From Cannabis sativa (taxonomy: Eukaryota; Streptophyta; Magnoliopsida; Rosales; Cannabaceae), in contig NC_083604.1 in the NCBI RefSeq assembly GCF_029168945.1, positions 69,828,211-69,892,210 on the forward strand: 64,000 nt of DNA. The letters run 5' to 3'. Positions 23,902 to 34,265 of the stretch are shown piece by piece. How positions within the stretch are numbered: the first letter of the stretch is position 1; every line of letters starts with the position of its first letter. Under the pieces are notes generated by a model. That model made no database searches. It had not been told where the DNA came from and saw only the letters and a program-made list of their open reading frames with translations. The position numbers were made by a program, and so were the translations under genes.

Positions 23902-25093
23902 TGTTAGGCTATTTTTAGCCTATGTTTTGGATCCAATTTATGTGCATTTTTAGCTGTGTTGGGACGGAATTACGCTTGTTTTCTATGTTTTCAGGTTCTT
24001 TGGAGTAAAAGAGGTCTCGGGTGCAGAAATTCATTGAAAGACGTGCTGAGCCGAAGAAAAAAACTTAATTTTTGAGTTTTTCCATATCTGGCCGCGGCGA
24101 TGAAGAGGCTCGCCGCGGCGAGTTACGAGAAACAGAAAGCACCTAAAATTGGCAAATTCTCGCCGCGGCGAGAAGAAGCTTGGCCGCGGCGAGATCCCGT
24201 ACGGACCAGGGGCATTTTCGTCCATCGAACCCTAAATTTCAAGTATAAATAGAAAACTGCGATTGGAAGTCAGGGAGAGCGATTTGGAACCTTAAAACAC
24301 AGCAGAGAGCGGCAGGAAGAGCAGAGGAAATCAAAGTGAAGATCCAGAATTCATCCACCAACAGTTTCTTTCTCTATTCCTCTTTAATTTATTTATGTTG
24401 AATATTGTTATAGGAATGGTTATGGATTTATTTCTGAACTAAATTTCCCATTTAGGGAGGATGATGATTGTTGTTTAATGTTTTGCCTAGTTAATGTTTA
24501 ATTACCATTCCTCAATTCTTGTTTGTGAAATTATCTTAATTTGTGTTTAATTTCATGTTTAAGATTGATCACCTTGTGCATGCTCTATGATCTCAATTCA
24601 AAATCTGAAAAGTGAGAATTGAGAATGCTAAAATTAAGATAATCAATGTTCTATGTGAAACGAAAGTATTTACATGACTTATGTGACGAGTAGATTATTG
24701 CTTAATGCTGATTTCATGTTAGTTTAATTAAGGAATTAATTAGATAACATGTGATTTAGAATCTAGAAGATCTGAAAGGAGCTAGGTTATTTCATAATCT
24801 GTCATTCATTCCAAGAATAGGATAGTAATTAATCATTAACAATTTGGGTAAACAACAACAGGATTCTCCTCCCTATTGTCTCATCTTGCTTAACTTTAAA
24901 TTGTGTTATTAAGTTTTCTGAATTTCTTCCAAATTTTACTGTTTTTAAACCATAATTACTTTTGATTTACCGAATAGAATCATAAGTATAATTTAGTGGT
25001 ACTTAATCCAATTCCCTGTGGGATCGACCTCACCTGTGTGAGATTTACTACTTGATTGCGTATACTTGCGTAGCGTTTAAAAATATAGCAACA
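23902..25093 (+). repeat. 5' LTR of element A (1192 bp)
   Basis: Begins TGTTAGGCTATTTTTAGCC and ends ATATAGCAACA. U3 carries four GC-rich palindromes (24090-24193), then TATAAAT at 24244-24250. The U5 end contains gtgggatcgacctcacctgt. The tRNA-Asp-type primer-binding site follows after a 6-bp spacer. Confidence 0.95.
24090..24250 (+). promoter_or_regulatory. LTR promoter module: four GC palindromes plus TATA box
   Basis: The core CGCCGCGGCG (or GGCCGCGGCG) occurs at 24090-24100, 24109-24122, 24159-24172 and 24182-24193. The two middle copies are perfect 14-bp palindromes CTCGCCGCGGCGAG. TATAAAT follows at 24244-24250, about 50 bp after the last copy. The cluster recurs in all four LTRs of elements A and B (29061-29165; 37902-38007; 47921-48026) and, diverged, inside element B (41206-41374). 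A binding-site role is inferred. Confidence 0.6.
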
Positions 25094-25099
25094 AGTTTT

Positions 25100-25117
25100 T
25101 GGCGCCGTTGCCGGGGA
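25100..25117 (+). other. Primer-binding site of element A (tRNA-Asp type)
   Basis: TGGCGCCGTTGCCGGGGA, the primer-binding site typical of plant Athila/Tat gypsy elements, six bases after the LTR end. Confidence 0.9.
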
Positions 25118-25238
25118 ATTGTTAAAGATTAATATTACATAAAATTATACTAACTTCTACTTTGGTATATTTTCTCTTGCTGATTTTTCTAACCTTTTTC
25201 TTGCAATATTTTCTTGATTTATTTCAGGAATCCTAAGT

Positions 25239-27605
25239 GCATGCGCCGTCAAGGACAATCAGTCATATTACCAGTTGATCCTGAAATTGAGAAAACTTGC
25301 AGGAAGAATCGAAAGAACAAGAGGCAAGAAAGAGTTTCAGCAACTGCTGAAACATCAGAAATCATGGCTGCCAATGTGAACAATAATGTTGGGAACAATG
25401 GGCGTAATAATGGTAATAATGGTGGCGCTGGAAGATCAAGCTAATGGCCGTAGCTTGAGAGATTACATTCTCCCTACTCTGACGGGAGTGCAGTCATGTA
25501 TTAGGCCACCGGCAGTGGATGCAAACAACTTCGAGATCAAACCTGCCATCCTTCAAATGGTGCAGTCTTCAGTTCAGTTTGGTGGTCTCCCTTCTGAAGA
25601 TCCTAATTTGCATCTCTCTAACTTCATGGAACTTTGTGAAACTTTTAAAGTTAATGGAGTTAGCGACGATGCCATTAGATTGAGGTTGTTTCCATTCTCG
25701 CTCAGAGAACGAGCCAAGAGTTGGTTGAATTCTTTGCCACCGAATTCTATTGCTACATGGAATGATCTGGCAACAAAATTCTTGTCAAAGTTCTTTCCTC
25801 CAGCTAAGTCTGCAAAGCTAAGAGGAGAAATCAATAATTTCTGCCAACAAGATAATGAATCTCTCCATGAGGCTTGGGAGAGGTTTAAAGATCTAATCAG
25901 AAAATGTCCTCATCATGGTATAGAGAAGTGGATGCTGGTTCACAACTTCTACAACGGGTTGGTTGGTAATACTAGAACTCTGATAGATGCAGCAGCTGGT
26001 GGAGCTTTTATGAGAAAGAGTGCTAATGAGGCTTACGATCTATTGGAGGAGATGGCTCTAAATAATCAGCAGTGGCCAGGCGAAAGGAGTCAAACTAAGA
26101 AAGTAGGCCCGGTGTGCTAGAGGTTGATGCCATCACAAAATTGACAGCTCAAGTTGAGGCCTTTACAAAGCTGATTGTAGGGCAAGCTAAACAAGCCCAA
26201 GTTATTTGTGAGATATGTGGAGGCAACCATCACTTTTCGAGTGTCGAGCGGATGTGGATAATTTGCCAATGGATCAAGCAAAAGCCATTGGGAACTACTC
26301 CCAAAATAATAATTATGGGCACAACCAACGGGGGTTCTACCGGCGGAGAAATCGGCCAAGCAAAACCAACAACAAAGTCCTAGTGGCTCCAATATCCAAG
26401 CTGATTTATTGCTCCAATTCATGATGGAAACTAGAGTCTCTATTAAAACTCTAGAAACTCAAATGGAACAATTGGCTACTCAAGTGGCAAACCAAGCTCA
26501 AGGAAATTCAGCTAGCACTAGTGAGGCAAAAGGAAAAGAGCAATGTAAAGCAATTTCCTTGAGGAGTGGAAAGAATTATGATGGGCCTGATGTGGTACAA
26601 CCATGCAATGAAGAAGTTAAAGATCAATCAGCACCAACTCCAACACCAAAGGAAAAGAAGGCTACTGATAGCCCTGCACCACCACAACAGTCTCCACCAA
26701 TCAGTATTGATCATCATGTGAAGATACCTTATCCTCAGAGACTAAGAAAGACCAATCTAGACAAGCAGTTTACAAAATTTCTAGAGGTCTTCAAAAGACT
26801 ACACATCAACATTCCTTTTGTTGAAGCCTTGGAACAAATGCCCCGTTATGTGAAGTTCATGAAGGAGATATTGTCTAAGAAGAGAAAAATGGAGGACTAT
26901 GAAACAGTGGCATTAACTGAGGAGTGTAGCGCCATTTTGCAAAAGAAACTACCGCCCAAGCTTAAAGATCCGGGTAGTTTCAATATTCCATGCTCTATAG
27001 GGGGTTCAGTGGAAACTAAAGCTCTATGTGATCTGGGAGCAAGCATTAATCTAATGCCGTTGTCTGTCTTCAAAAGGCTAGGATTGGGAAAAGCAAAGCC
27101 CACAACAGTGACTCTACAACTAGCGGATCGTTCTCTAACTCATCCTCGTGGCATAATTGAAGATGTACTGGTGAAGGTTGGTAAGTTTATCTTCCCTGCT
27201 GATTTCTTAATTCTTGATATGGAGGAAGATTCAACTATTCCCATTATTTTGGGAAGACCATTCTTGGCCACGGGTCGAGCATTAATAGATGTTCAAAAGG
27301 GGGAGTTAAAGTTGCGAGTCCAAGATGAAGAGGTCAATTTTAATGTTTTTGCCCCAACTGACATTCCTACCTGTTGCAAGATTGAGGTAGTGAAGGGTTC
27401 TTTTGTTAAAACTGATAAGAAGAAAGCAAAGCCTAAAGAGCGACTTCGAACGATTCAGCGTCGTTGGAAAAGATTGATGTGTGGTAGTTCTGAAGGTGAG
27501 CTTACTCTTGTGCAAAACTTTGAAATCAACACTATTGGTGGTGAATTTTCTTCATTTAGTGCGAGGGCTCTTTTGAATGCAAAGGGTGGACTTGATCCCT
27601 TCTGA
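25239..27605 (+). pseudogene. gag-protease region of element A, with frameshifts
   Basis: The region starts at [19 protein letters not shown] (ATG at 25239), just after a TTTCAG that looks like a splice acceptor. The capsid-type Retrotrans_gag domain lies at about 25560-26090, with [17 protein letters not shown]. The zinc knuckle near 26209 reads CEICGGNHHF but its last Cys is lost to a frameshift. The pepsin-like protease follows with DLGASINLMP (Asp codon 27030-27032) and ILGRPFLATG (about 27247-27276). Frame changes occur near 25430, 26110 and 26250. The last continuous frame (26409-27605) ends with a C-terminal tail not seen in element B, beyond which RT would be expected but is absent. 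At least one break would stop a full Gag from being made by this copy. Confidence 0.85.
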
Positions 27606-28871
27606 TGGGGCTCAGGTAAGTTTCTCTCACCCTGGTTTATTTTCATACATTGGGGACAATGTGCATTTCAGTTTGGGGGGGGGGGGGGGAGACTTAAATT
27701 TTTCAGTTCCAGTTTATTTGTTTTATTTGAGTTTGTTTTAGTTTTTTTTTAGTCTTGCGTGATAGCTAAATTGAAAGATTGATTCAATTGTTGTTATTCA
27801 CTTGTGCAATGGATTAAAACATAACTGTGTGCTTGACTTGCAACTGTTTGAATTAAAATTGGATGTGTGCTAGGAAGTGATTCATGTAGATTTAAAACAT
27901 TTGCTATTCTCACATATCACCTCTGTTCTATTTGGTTTGTGGAATGATTGATTGAACATGGAATAGAATTTGTTTGACATACTCTCTTGAAGCGAAATCC
28001 TTGATGATTTTTGTTTGGAAAGTGATTTAGGCAAGTTTTCTTTGGAACGATTGAGCCTTTCAAGCCTACCTGAAAAAAATTTTCCTTAGTATACCCAAAG
28101 TTGAGCTTTAGCCTGTTTTAAAAATTTTTCACCACTTAACTGAGCTGAATTCGTTATCTTAAACTCTTTTCACCCTGAACATACCTTATTATGCCATGAG
28201 CCTTGAAGCAAGTTTGGGGGGGGGGAATAAGTGCTGTAAGTGAAAAATATAAAGTGTAGGAATGAGAGATTGAAAAAAAAAAAGAATAATATTGTGTGTT
28301 GTGCCTATGAAAAAAAAAAAAAATGTGTCTTCTTGAAAAAAAAAAGTTAAGAAAATTATGAGGTACACACACAAGAAAAATTGCAATCTCTTATTTCTGT
28401 TTTTGGGATATATGGAAAGTAAGCAAAATAAATGTCTAGGCTTGCTTGGTTAATTGTGCTTATGGCATAGTATAGCCTAAATGACTTCTTACCTACCCAT
28501 GTACCTAAGCTATGTGATTTTAACCGAAAAAGACCTATTGATTCCGAATAGAAATTTGTCAACATTAGTGGAGAGGAGTATGTCATTCAAACTTATTGAT
28601 CATGTGTTAGTGGGATGTTGGAAAGTTAGAACAGTTGTGATATTGATGGAAATTGCGATGCTTTATGTTTGTATGAATTACTTACTTGTAAATTGCACAT
28701 TCAACTTAGTTCTTAGAGTTGGCAAGTTGAAATTCTGGTTATTGATGGATTGAAGTTGTGCAGGTGGTGGTAACAATTAAATTGTTGGAAAGTCTAGCTA
28801 TCATTGTCAGATTGTTTTTAGTTTAGTCTTAGTTTACTCGGGGACGAGTAAAGAGTCAGTTTGGGGGAGTT
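27606..28871 (+). other. 3' untranslated region of element A with three TTTGGGGG tracts
   Basis: The region opens with a conserved stretch (ttggggacaatgtgcatttc) followed by TTTGGGGG runs at about 27672-27690, 28211-28226 and the true polypurine tract at 28861-28870. The same three tracts occur in element B at 39381-39400, 38848-38862 and 38193-38206. It also holds a 90-codon plus frame (28481-28753) that is kept open in element B, and poly-A stretches. Confidence 0.6.
28481..28753 (+). CDS. Hypothetical 90-aa ORF in element A 3' region
   Basis: The sense-strand frame has a hydrophobic middle (about aa 48-78: VRTVVILMEIAMLYVCMNYL). Element B keeps the same length and frame (38309-38581, minus) with about seven amino-acid changes and no stop. 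By eye about 12 nucleotide differences separate them and most change the residue, so purifying selection is not evident. It may be an accidental conserved frame. No known domain recognised. Confidence 0.25.
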   Translation: MTSYLPMYLSYVILTEKDLLIPNRNLSTLVERSMSFKLIDHVLVGCWKVRTVVILMEIAMLYVCMNYLLVNCTFNLVLRVGKLKFWLLMD

Positions 28872-30064
28872 TGTTAGGCTATTTTTAGCCTATGTTTTGG
28901 ATCCAATTTATGTGCATTTTTAGCTGTGTTGGGACGGAATTACGCTTGTTTTCTATGTTTTCAGGTTCTTTGGAGTAAAAGAGGTCTCGGGTGCAGAAAT
29001 TCATTGAAAGACGTCTTTGGCCAGAAGAAAAAAACTTAATTTTTGAGTTTTTCCATATCTGGCCGCGGCGATGAAGAGGCTCGCCGCGGCGAGTTACGAG
29101 AAACAGAAAGCACCTAAAATTGGCAAATTCTCGCCGCGGCGAGAAGAAGCTTGGCCGCGGCGAGATCCCGTACGGACCAGGGGCATTTTCGTCCATCGAA
29201 CCCTAAATTTCAAGTATAAATAGAAAACTGCGATTGGAAGTCAGGGAGAGCGATTTGGAACCTTAAAACACAGCAGAGAGCGGCAGGAAGAGCAGAGGAA
29301 ATCAAAGTGAAGATCCAGAATTCATCCACCAACAGTTTCTTTCTCTATTCCTCTTTAATTTATTTATGTTGAATATTGTTATAGGAATGGTTATGGATTT
29401 ATTTCTGAACTAAATTTCCCATTTAGGGAGGATGATGATTGTTGTTTAATGTTTTGCCTAGTTAATGTTTAATTACCATTCCTCAATTCTTGTTTGTGAA
29501 ATTATCTTAATTTGTGTTTAATTTCATGTTTAAGATTGATCACCTTGTGCATGCTCTATGATCTCAATTCAAAATCTGAAAAGTGAGAATTGAGAATGCT
29601 AAAATTAAGATAATCAATGTTCTATGTGAAACGAAAGTATTTACATGACTTATGTGACGAGTAGATTATTGCTTAATGCTGATTTCATGTTAGTTTAATT
29701 AAGGAATTAATTAGATAACATGTGATTTAGAATCTAAAAGATCTGAAAGGAGCTAGGTTATTTCATAATCTGTCATTCATTCCAAGAATAGGATAGTAAT
29801 TAATCATTAACAATTTGGGTAAACAACAACAGGATTCTCCTCCCTATTGTCTCATCTTGCTTAACTTTAAATTGTGTTATTAAGTTTTCTGAATTTCTTC
29901 CAAATTTTACTGTTTTTAAACCATAATTACTTTTGATTTACCGAATAGAATCATAAGTATAATTTAGTGGTACTTAATCCAATTCCCTGTGGGATCGACC
30001 TCACCTGTGTGAGATTTACTACTTGATTGCGTATACTTGCGTAGCGTTTAAAAATATAGCAACA
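28872..30064 (+). repeat. 3' LTR of element A (1193 bp)
   Basis: Same ends and layout as the 5' LTR. It differs from it by a cluster of about six changes in U3 near 29013-29024 and a G-to-A change near 29737. Preceded by the polypurine tract GGGGGAG. Confidence 0.95.
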
Positions 30065-30069
30065 CCTAT

Positions 30070-30277
30070 CAACCATCAATCAACTCTCAATCACTTCCCT
30101 TTCTTTTTTTTTTTTTTTTTTCATTTAATTTTTTATTTCTATTCATTTTTTTTAATCAGATCAAGTAAAATCCATGCACCTATCAACAATCAATCAACTC
30201 TCAATCACTTCCCTTTCTTTTTTTTTTTTCATTTGATTTTTTATTTCTATTCATTTTTTTTTAATCAGATCAAGTAA
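30070..30277. repeat. Tandem duplication of about 107 bp, split by element A
   Basis: The unit aatccatgcacctatcaa..agatcaagtaa occurs twice (about 30070-30168 and 30169-30277). The first unit's beginning lies at 23888-23901, on the far side of element A. So the duplication predates element A, which landed in unit one. Units differ in the length of their poly-T run and a few bases. Confidence 0.85.
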
Positions 30278-30421
30278 CCTCCATTATTGAACCATAACTC
30301 CTCACGATTCCTCAACAATTTTTTCCCTCTCATTTTTGTTCTTCAAATTTTTTTCAACTCCCACTAAACCAATCCCATAACTGTTTTCCCTCTTTCCTTT
30401 TGTTTTCAATCTCTATTTAAA

Positions 30422-30447
30422 ATGATTGTGACCCGTTCATCCTCATC
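30422..30447 (+). pseudogene. Start of an interrupted plant ORF (first 26 nt of coding)
   Basis: ATG at 30422 opens MIVTRSSS and reaches the TCATC target site where element C inserted. Skipping element C and one copy of its target duplication, the frame continues at 54530. Upstream (30280-30420) is CT-rich, 5'-UTR-like sequence. The product is unknown; see the second part. Confidence 0.55.
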
Positions 30448-33400
30448 TGTTGGGTTTTATGCCCTAAATAAAACTCATTTCAATATAATCAGATTTACTT
30501 ATTAATATAGATCAGAAATAACTTTTAATGTTGCATGGTTCACATGATTTATTTCATGATTATATGTACATAATGTATGAATTCATCTGAAACCCTTTTC
30601 ACATACTTGATCCTGTTTATTGTGCCGTCAACACATTGGAAAGTAAACATGACTATGTGAATAAAGTTTCCTAGATTTATCAGACACAGGGTTTTACTGA
30701 TATGATAATCTACAACAGAGTTTACTTGAATTTGGAGAAGTGCTATGTTCTTTCCAGAGCATTGGTTAAAGTAAAGCTCAGGTTGGATGCATGGAGTATG
30801 CATCGAAAGGGACCGATATTGAACTTTGACTTAGATTTATTAAACTTACCGTAATATCTATTCAAGTCAATATCGCCTAGTTGATCCTAGATCAAATGAT
30901 CTTAATCCTGATATGATTAGGCTCAATCTTGAAAGGCTATTCGTGTTCTTTGATTTGTTAGTTAAGCCTACTTTTAGGTCAGGGTGATACGTACATTTTG
31001 GGAACACGGTAGTGCAATTGAGTGGGAGCGCTATCATAAACATGGAATCTATAGCTTCATACGGCGAATAGTAAGCAAAGGATGATCTCCTTCGAGCTTG
31101 ACCAAACGAACATAAATGGTGGAGTACTCATTTCACATAAGTTGAAATATCATTTATACGGGGTCAAGTGTTTTAAGGAATAAATACATTGTAGGGTGTA
31201 ACGGTAATTGTTGGAAATTATTTTACCAGGATCTTAGATCTACTCACAAGTATGTTTATTAACATCCTAAATATGAACTTTCTAAAACGATAAAATAAAC
31301 ACATATAAAGTTAAGAAACCTTACATTGGGTGCAGCGGAATAATATGACTCCTTCCGTTCAGATATCTAGCCCTTGATTCCTTTCTGTAGCAGAGCATTA
31401 TCAATATCTGAACCTGGATCTCTTTCTCTGAATCTTTGATGCTGAATCTCCTTTGCTGATGATCTTTCTTCACGATCTTCCTCACTATGATTGAGGTATC
31501 ACTTGATGTGTGTGGGCACTACTCATACACTAAGGATTTCGAAATTATCAAGAGGGAAGAGAAAGAAGAACTGGCAGCTAAAGATAGGGAGAGAGAAAGC
31601 TCAGGTTTTCTGAATCAGAAGAAGTCTGAAGAAAAGTCTTATTTTCCTGAAGCCTTCACTATCTATTTATAGCATTCCACTATGGTTAGATTTGAATTAT
31701 ATGGCATTAAAATAATGAAAAAATCAACTTAAAAACCTACAATAGGTGGCCGGCCATACACTAATGGATTGGGCCTTGCTTTTTGCAATTTTGTAATTTT
31801 AACACCTTTTGTATCTGATTTTCTCAAAAATGCCAATTTCCTAATTCAATCATTTAAATGCCAATTCTAACTATTTAATAACTATAAATAATTATTAAAT
31901 AATATTGTCATTTATCATATTTATTAATTGAACCATACAAAGTATCATAATTAACAAATATGCCCCTATAAACTCTTTCTTTACAATTTCTCCCTTACTT
32001 AGTGAAAAATTCACAAATAGACATAGTCTAATTTGAGAGTTATAATTGATTAATCAAAATCAATTACATGAGTCTTACAAGCAATATTATCTCAACTAGT
32101 GGGGGGACCATGGGTCTATATAACCGAGCTTCCAATAAGTAGATCAAGAATTTAGCACTAAAATTCACTAACTTATTAATTCTCCGTTGAATCCACGCAT
32201 AGAACTTAGAATTGCACTCTCAGTATATAGAATGCTCTATATGTTCCACCATATAAACACATCATTAGTTATCCATTGTTATAATCCTAATGTGATCAAT
32301 TATCCTCTGTATGAATGATCTACACTGTAAAGGGATTAAATTACCGTTACACCCTACAATGTATTTATTCCTTAAAACACTTGACCCCGTATAAATGATA
32401 TTTCAGCTTATGTGAAATGAGTACTCCACCATTTATGTTCGTTTGGTCAAGCTCGAAGGAGATCATCCTTTGCTTACTATTCGCCAGATAGAAGCTATAG
32501 ATTCCATGTTTATGCTAGCGCTCCCACTCAATTTACCTTCTACCGTGTTCCCAAAATGTACGTATCACCCTGACCTAAAAGTAGGCTTAACTAACAAATC
32601 AAAGAACACGAATAGCCTTTCAAGATTGAGCCTAATCATAACAGGATTAAGAACATTTGATCTAGGATCAACTAGGTGATATTGACTTGAATAGATATTA
32701 CGGTAAGTTTAATAAATCTAAGTCAAAGTTCAATATCGGTCCCTTCCGATGCATACTCCATGCATCCAACCTGAGCTTTACTTTAACCAATGTTCTGGAA
32801 AGAACATAGTATTTCTCCAAATACAAGTAAACTCTTGTTGTAGATTATCATATCAGTAAAACCCTGTGTCTGATAAATCTAGGAAACTTTATTCACATAG
32901 TCATGTTTACTTTCCAATGTGTTGACGGCACAATAAACAGGATCAAGTATGTGAAAAGGGTTTCAGATGAATTTATACATTATGTACATATAATCATGAA
33001 ATAAATCATGTGAACCATGCAACATTAAATGTTGTTTCTGATCTATATTAATAAGTAAATCTGATTATATTGAAATGAGTTTTATTTAGGGCATAAAACC
33101 CAACAGTAATTTAATCCCTTTACAGTGTAGATCATTCATATAGAGCATATAGAGCATTGATCACATTAGGATTATAACAATGGATAACTAATGATGTGTC
33201 TATATGGTGGAACATATAGAGCATTCTATATACTGAGAGTGCAATTCTAAGCTCTATGCGTGGATTCAACGAAGAATTAATAAGTTAGTGAATTTTAGTG
33301 CTAAATTCTTGATCTACTTATTGGAAGCTCGGTTATATAGACCCATGGTCCTCGCACTAGTTGAGATAATATTGCTTGTAAGACTCATATAATTGGTTTT

Positions 33401-34250
33401 GATTAATCAATTATAATTCTCAAATTAGACTATGTCTATTTGTGAATTTTTCACTAAGTAAGGGCGAAATTGTAAAGAAAGAGTTTATAGGGGCATATTT
33501 GTTAATTATGATAATTTGTATGGTTCAATTAATAAATATGATAAATGACAATATTATTTAATAATTATTTATAGTTATTAAATAGTTAGAATTGGCATTT
33601 AAATGGTTGAATTAGAAAATTGGCGTTTTTGAGAAAATCAGATGCAGAAAAGATAAAACTGCAAAATTGCAAAAAGTGAGGCCCAAATCCACTATGTAGG
33701 GCCGGCCACTTTTGTAGGGTTTTTCCCTCTGATATTTTCATTATTTTAATGCCAAATAATTCAAACCTAACCCTAGTGGAATGCTATAAATAGATAGTGA
33801 AGGCTTTAGGAAATTTACACTAAAATTTCACACTTTCTGAATCAGAAAAACCTGAGCCTTCTCTCTCTTCCTTGGCCGCCACTCTCTCTCTCTCTTCTTC
33901 CTTAGAATTTCGAACTTACCCTAGTGATTAGAGTAGTGCCCACACACAACAAGCAATACCTCAATCATAGTGAGGAAGATCGTGAAGAAAGACTTTCAGC
34001 AAGAAGGAGGTTTCAGCATCAAAGATTCAGAGAAAGAGATCCAGGTTCAGATATTGATAATGCTCTGCTACAGAAAGGAATCAAGGGCTAGATATCTTAA
34101 CGGAAGGAGTCATATTATTCCGCTGCACCCAATGTAAGGTTTACTAAACTTTATATGTGTTTATTTCATCGTTTTAGAAAGTTCATATTTAGGGTGTTAA
34201 TCAACATACTTGTGAGTAGATCTAAGATTCTGGTAAAAAAATTTCCAATA
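30448..34250 (+). repeat. 5' LTR of element C, split by a solo LTR
   Basis: LTR sequence runs 30448-31208 and resumes at 33111, after a 1897-bp insertion and the second copy of the GTAAT target duplication (33106-33110). The net length is about 1.9 kb, matching the 3' LTR (52630-54524). TATAAATAG is at 33786-33794. The end is mutated to CCAATA. Confidence 0.9.
31209..33105 (-). mobile_element. Solo LTR of the same family inserted in reverse into the 5' LTR of element C
   Basis: Complete reversed LTR of 1897 bp, TGTTGGAAATT.. to ..AAACCCAACA, flanked by the duplication GTAAT (31204-31208 and 33106-33110). No internal region remains, so the two LTRs of a full insertion recombined to one. The reverse-strand TATA box (ctataaatag) lies at about 31663-31672. 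Confidence 0.93.
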
Positions 34251-34252
34251 AC

Positions 34253-34265
34253 TGGCCTCAGAGCC
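34253..34265 (+). other. Primer-binding site of element C
   Basis: TGGCCTCAGAGCC, a degenerate form of TGGCACCAGAGCC seen in element D at 56885-56897. Both are variants of the initiator Met tRNA site TGGTATCAGAGCC. Confidence 0.65.

Larger units (their letters stand above)
23902..30064 (+). mobile_element. Athila-family gypsy element A, gag-protease only (non-autonomous)
   Basis: Complete insertion: LTR 23902-25093, primer-binding site 25100-25117, gag-protease 25239-27605, 3' untranslated region to the polypurine tract (about 28863-28870), LTR 28872-30064. The 5-bp duplication CCTAT flanks it (23897-23901 and 30065-30069). The LTRs differ mainly by one small cluster (about 24040-24050 versus 29013-29024) and one substitution (24768 versus 29737), so it is young. 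Compared with element B it lacks everything from the end of protease through RT, RNase H, integrase and the env-position ORF. It would need enzymes from a relative to move. Confidence 0.93.

Noticed and set aside
28356..28586. Antisense 76-codon frame in element A with a 79-codon counterpart in B (38476-38715)
   Set aside because: Length differs, it runs into poly-A/T runs, and it is antisense to the element.
30448..34250. Large inverted repeat as a replication or palindrome structure
   Set aside because: Explained by a reversed solo LTR with its own GTAAT duplication inside the 5' LTR.
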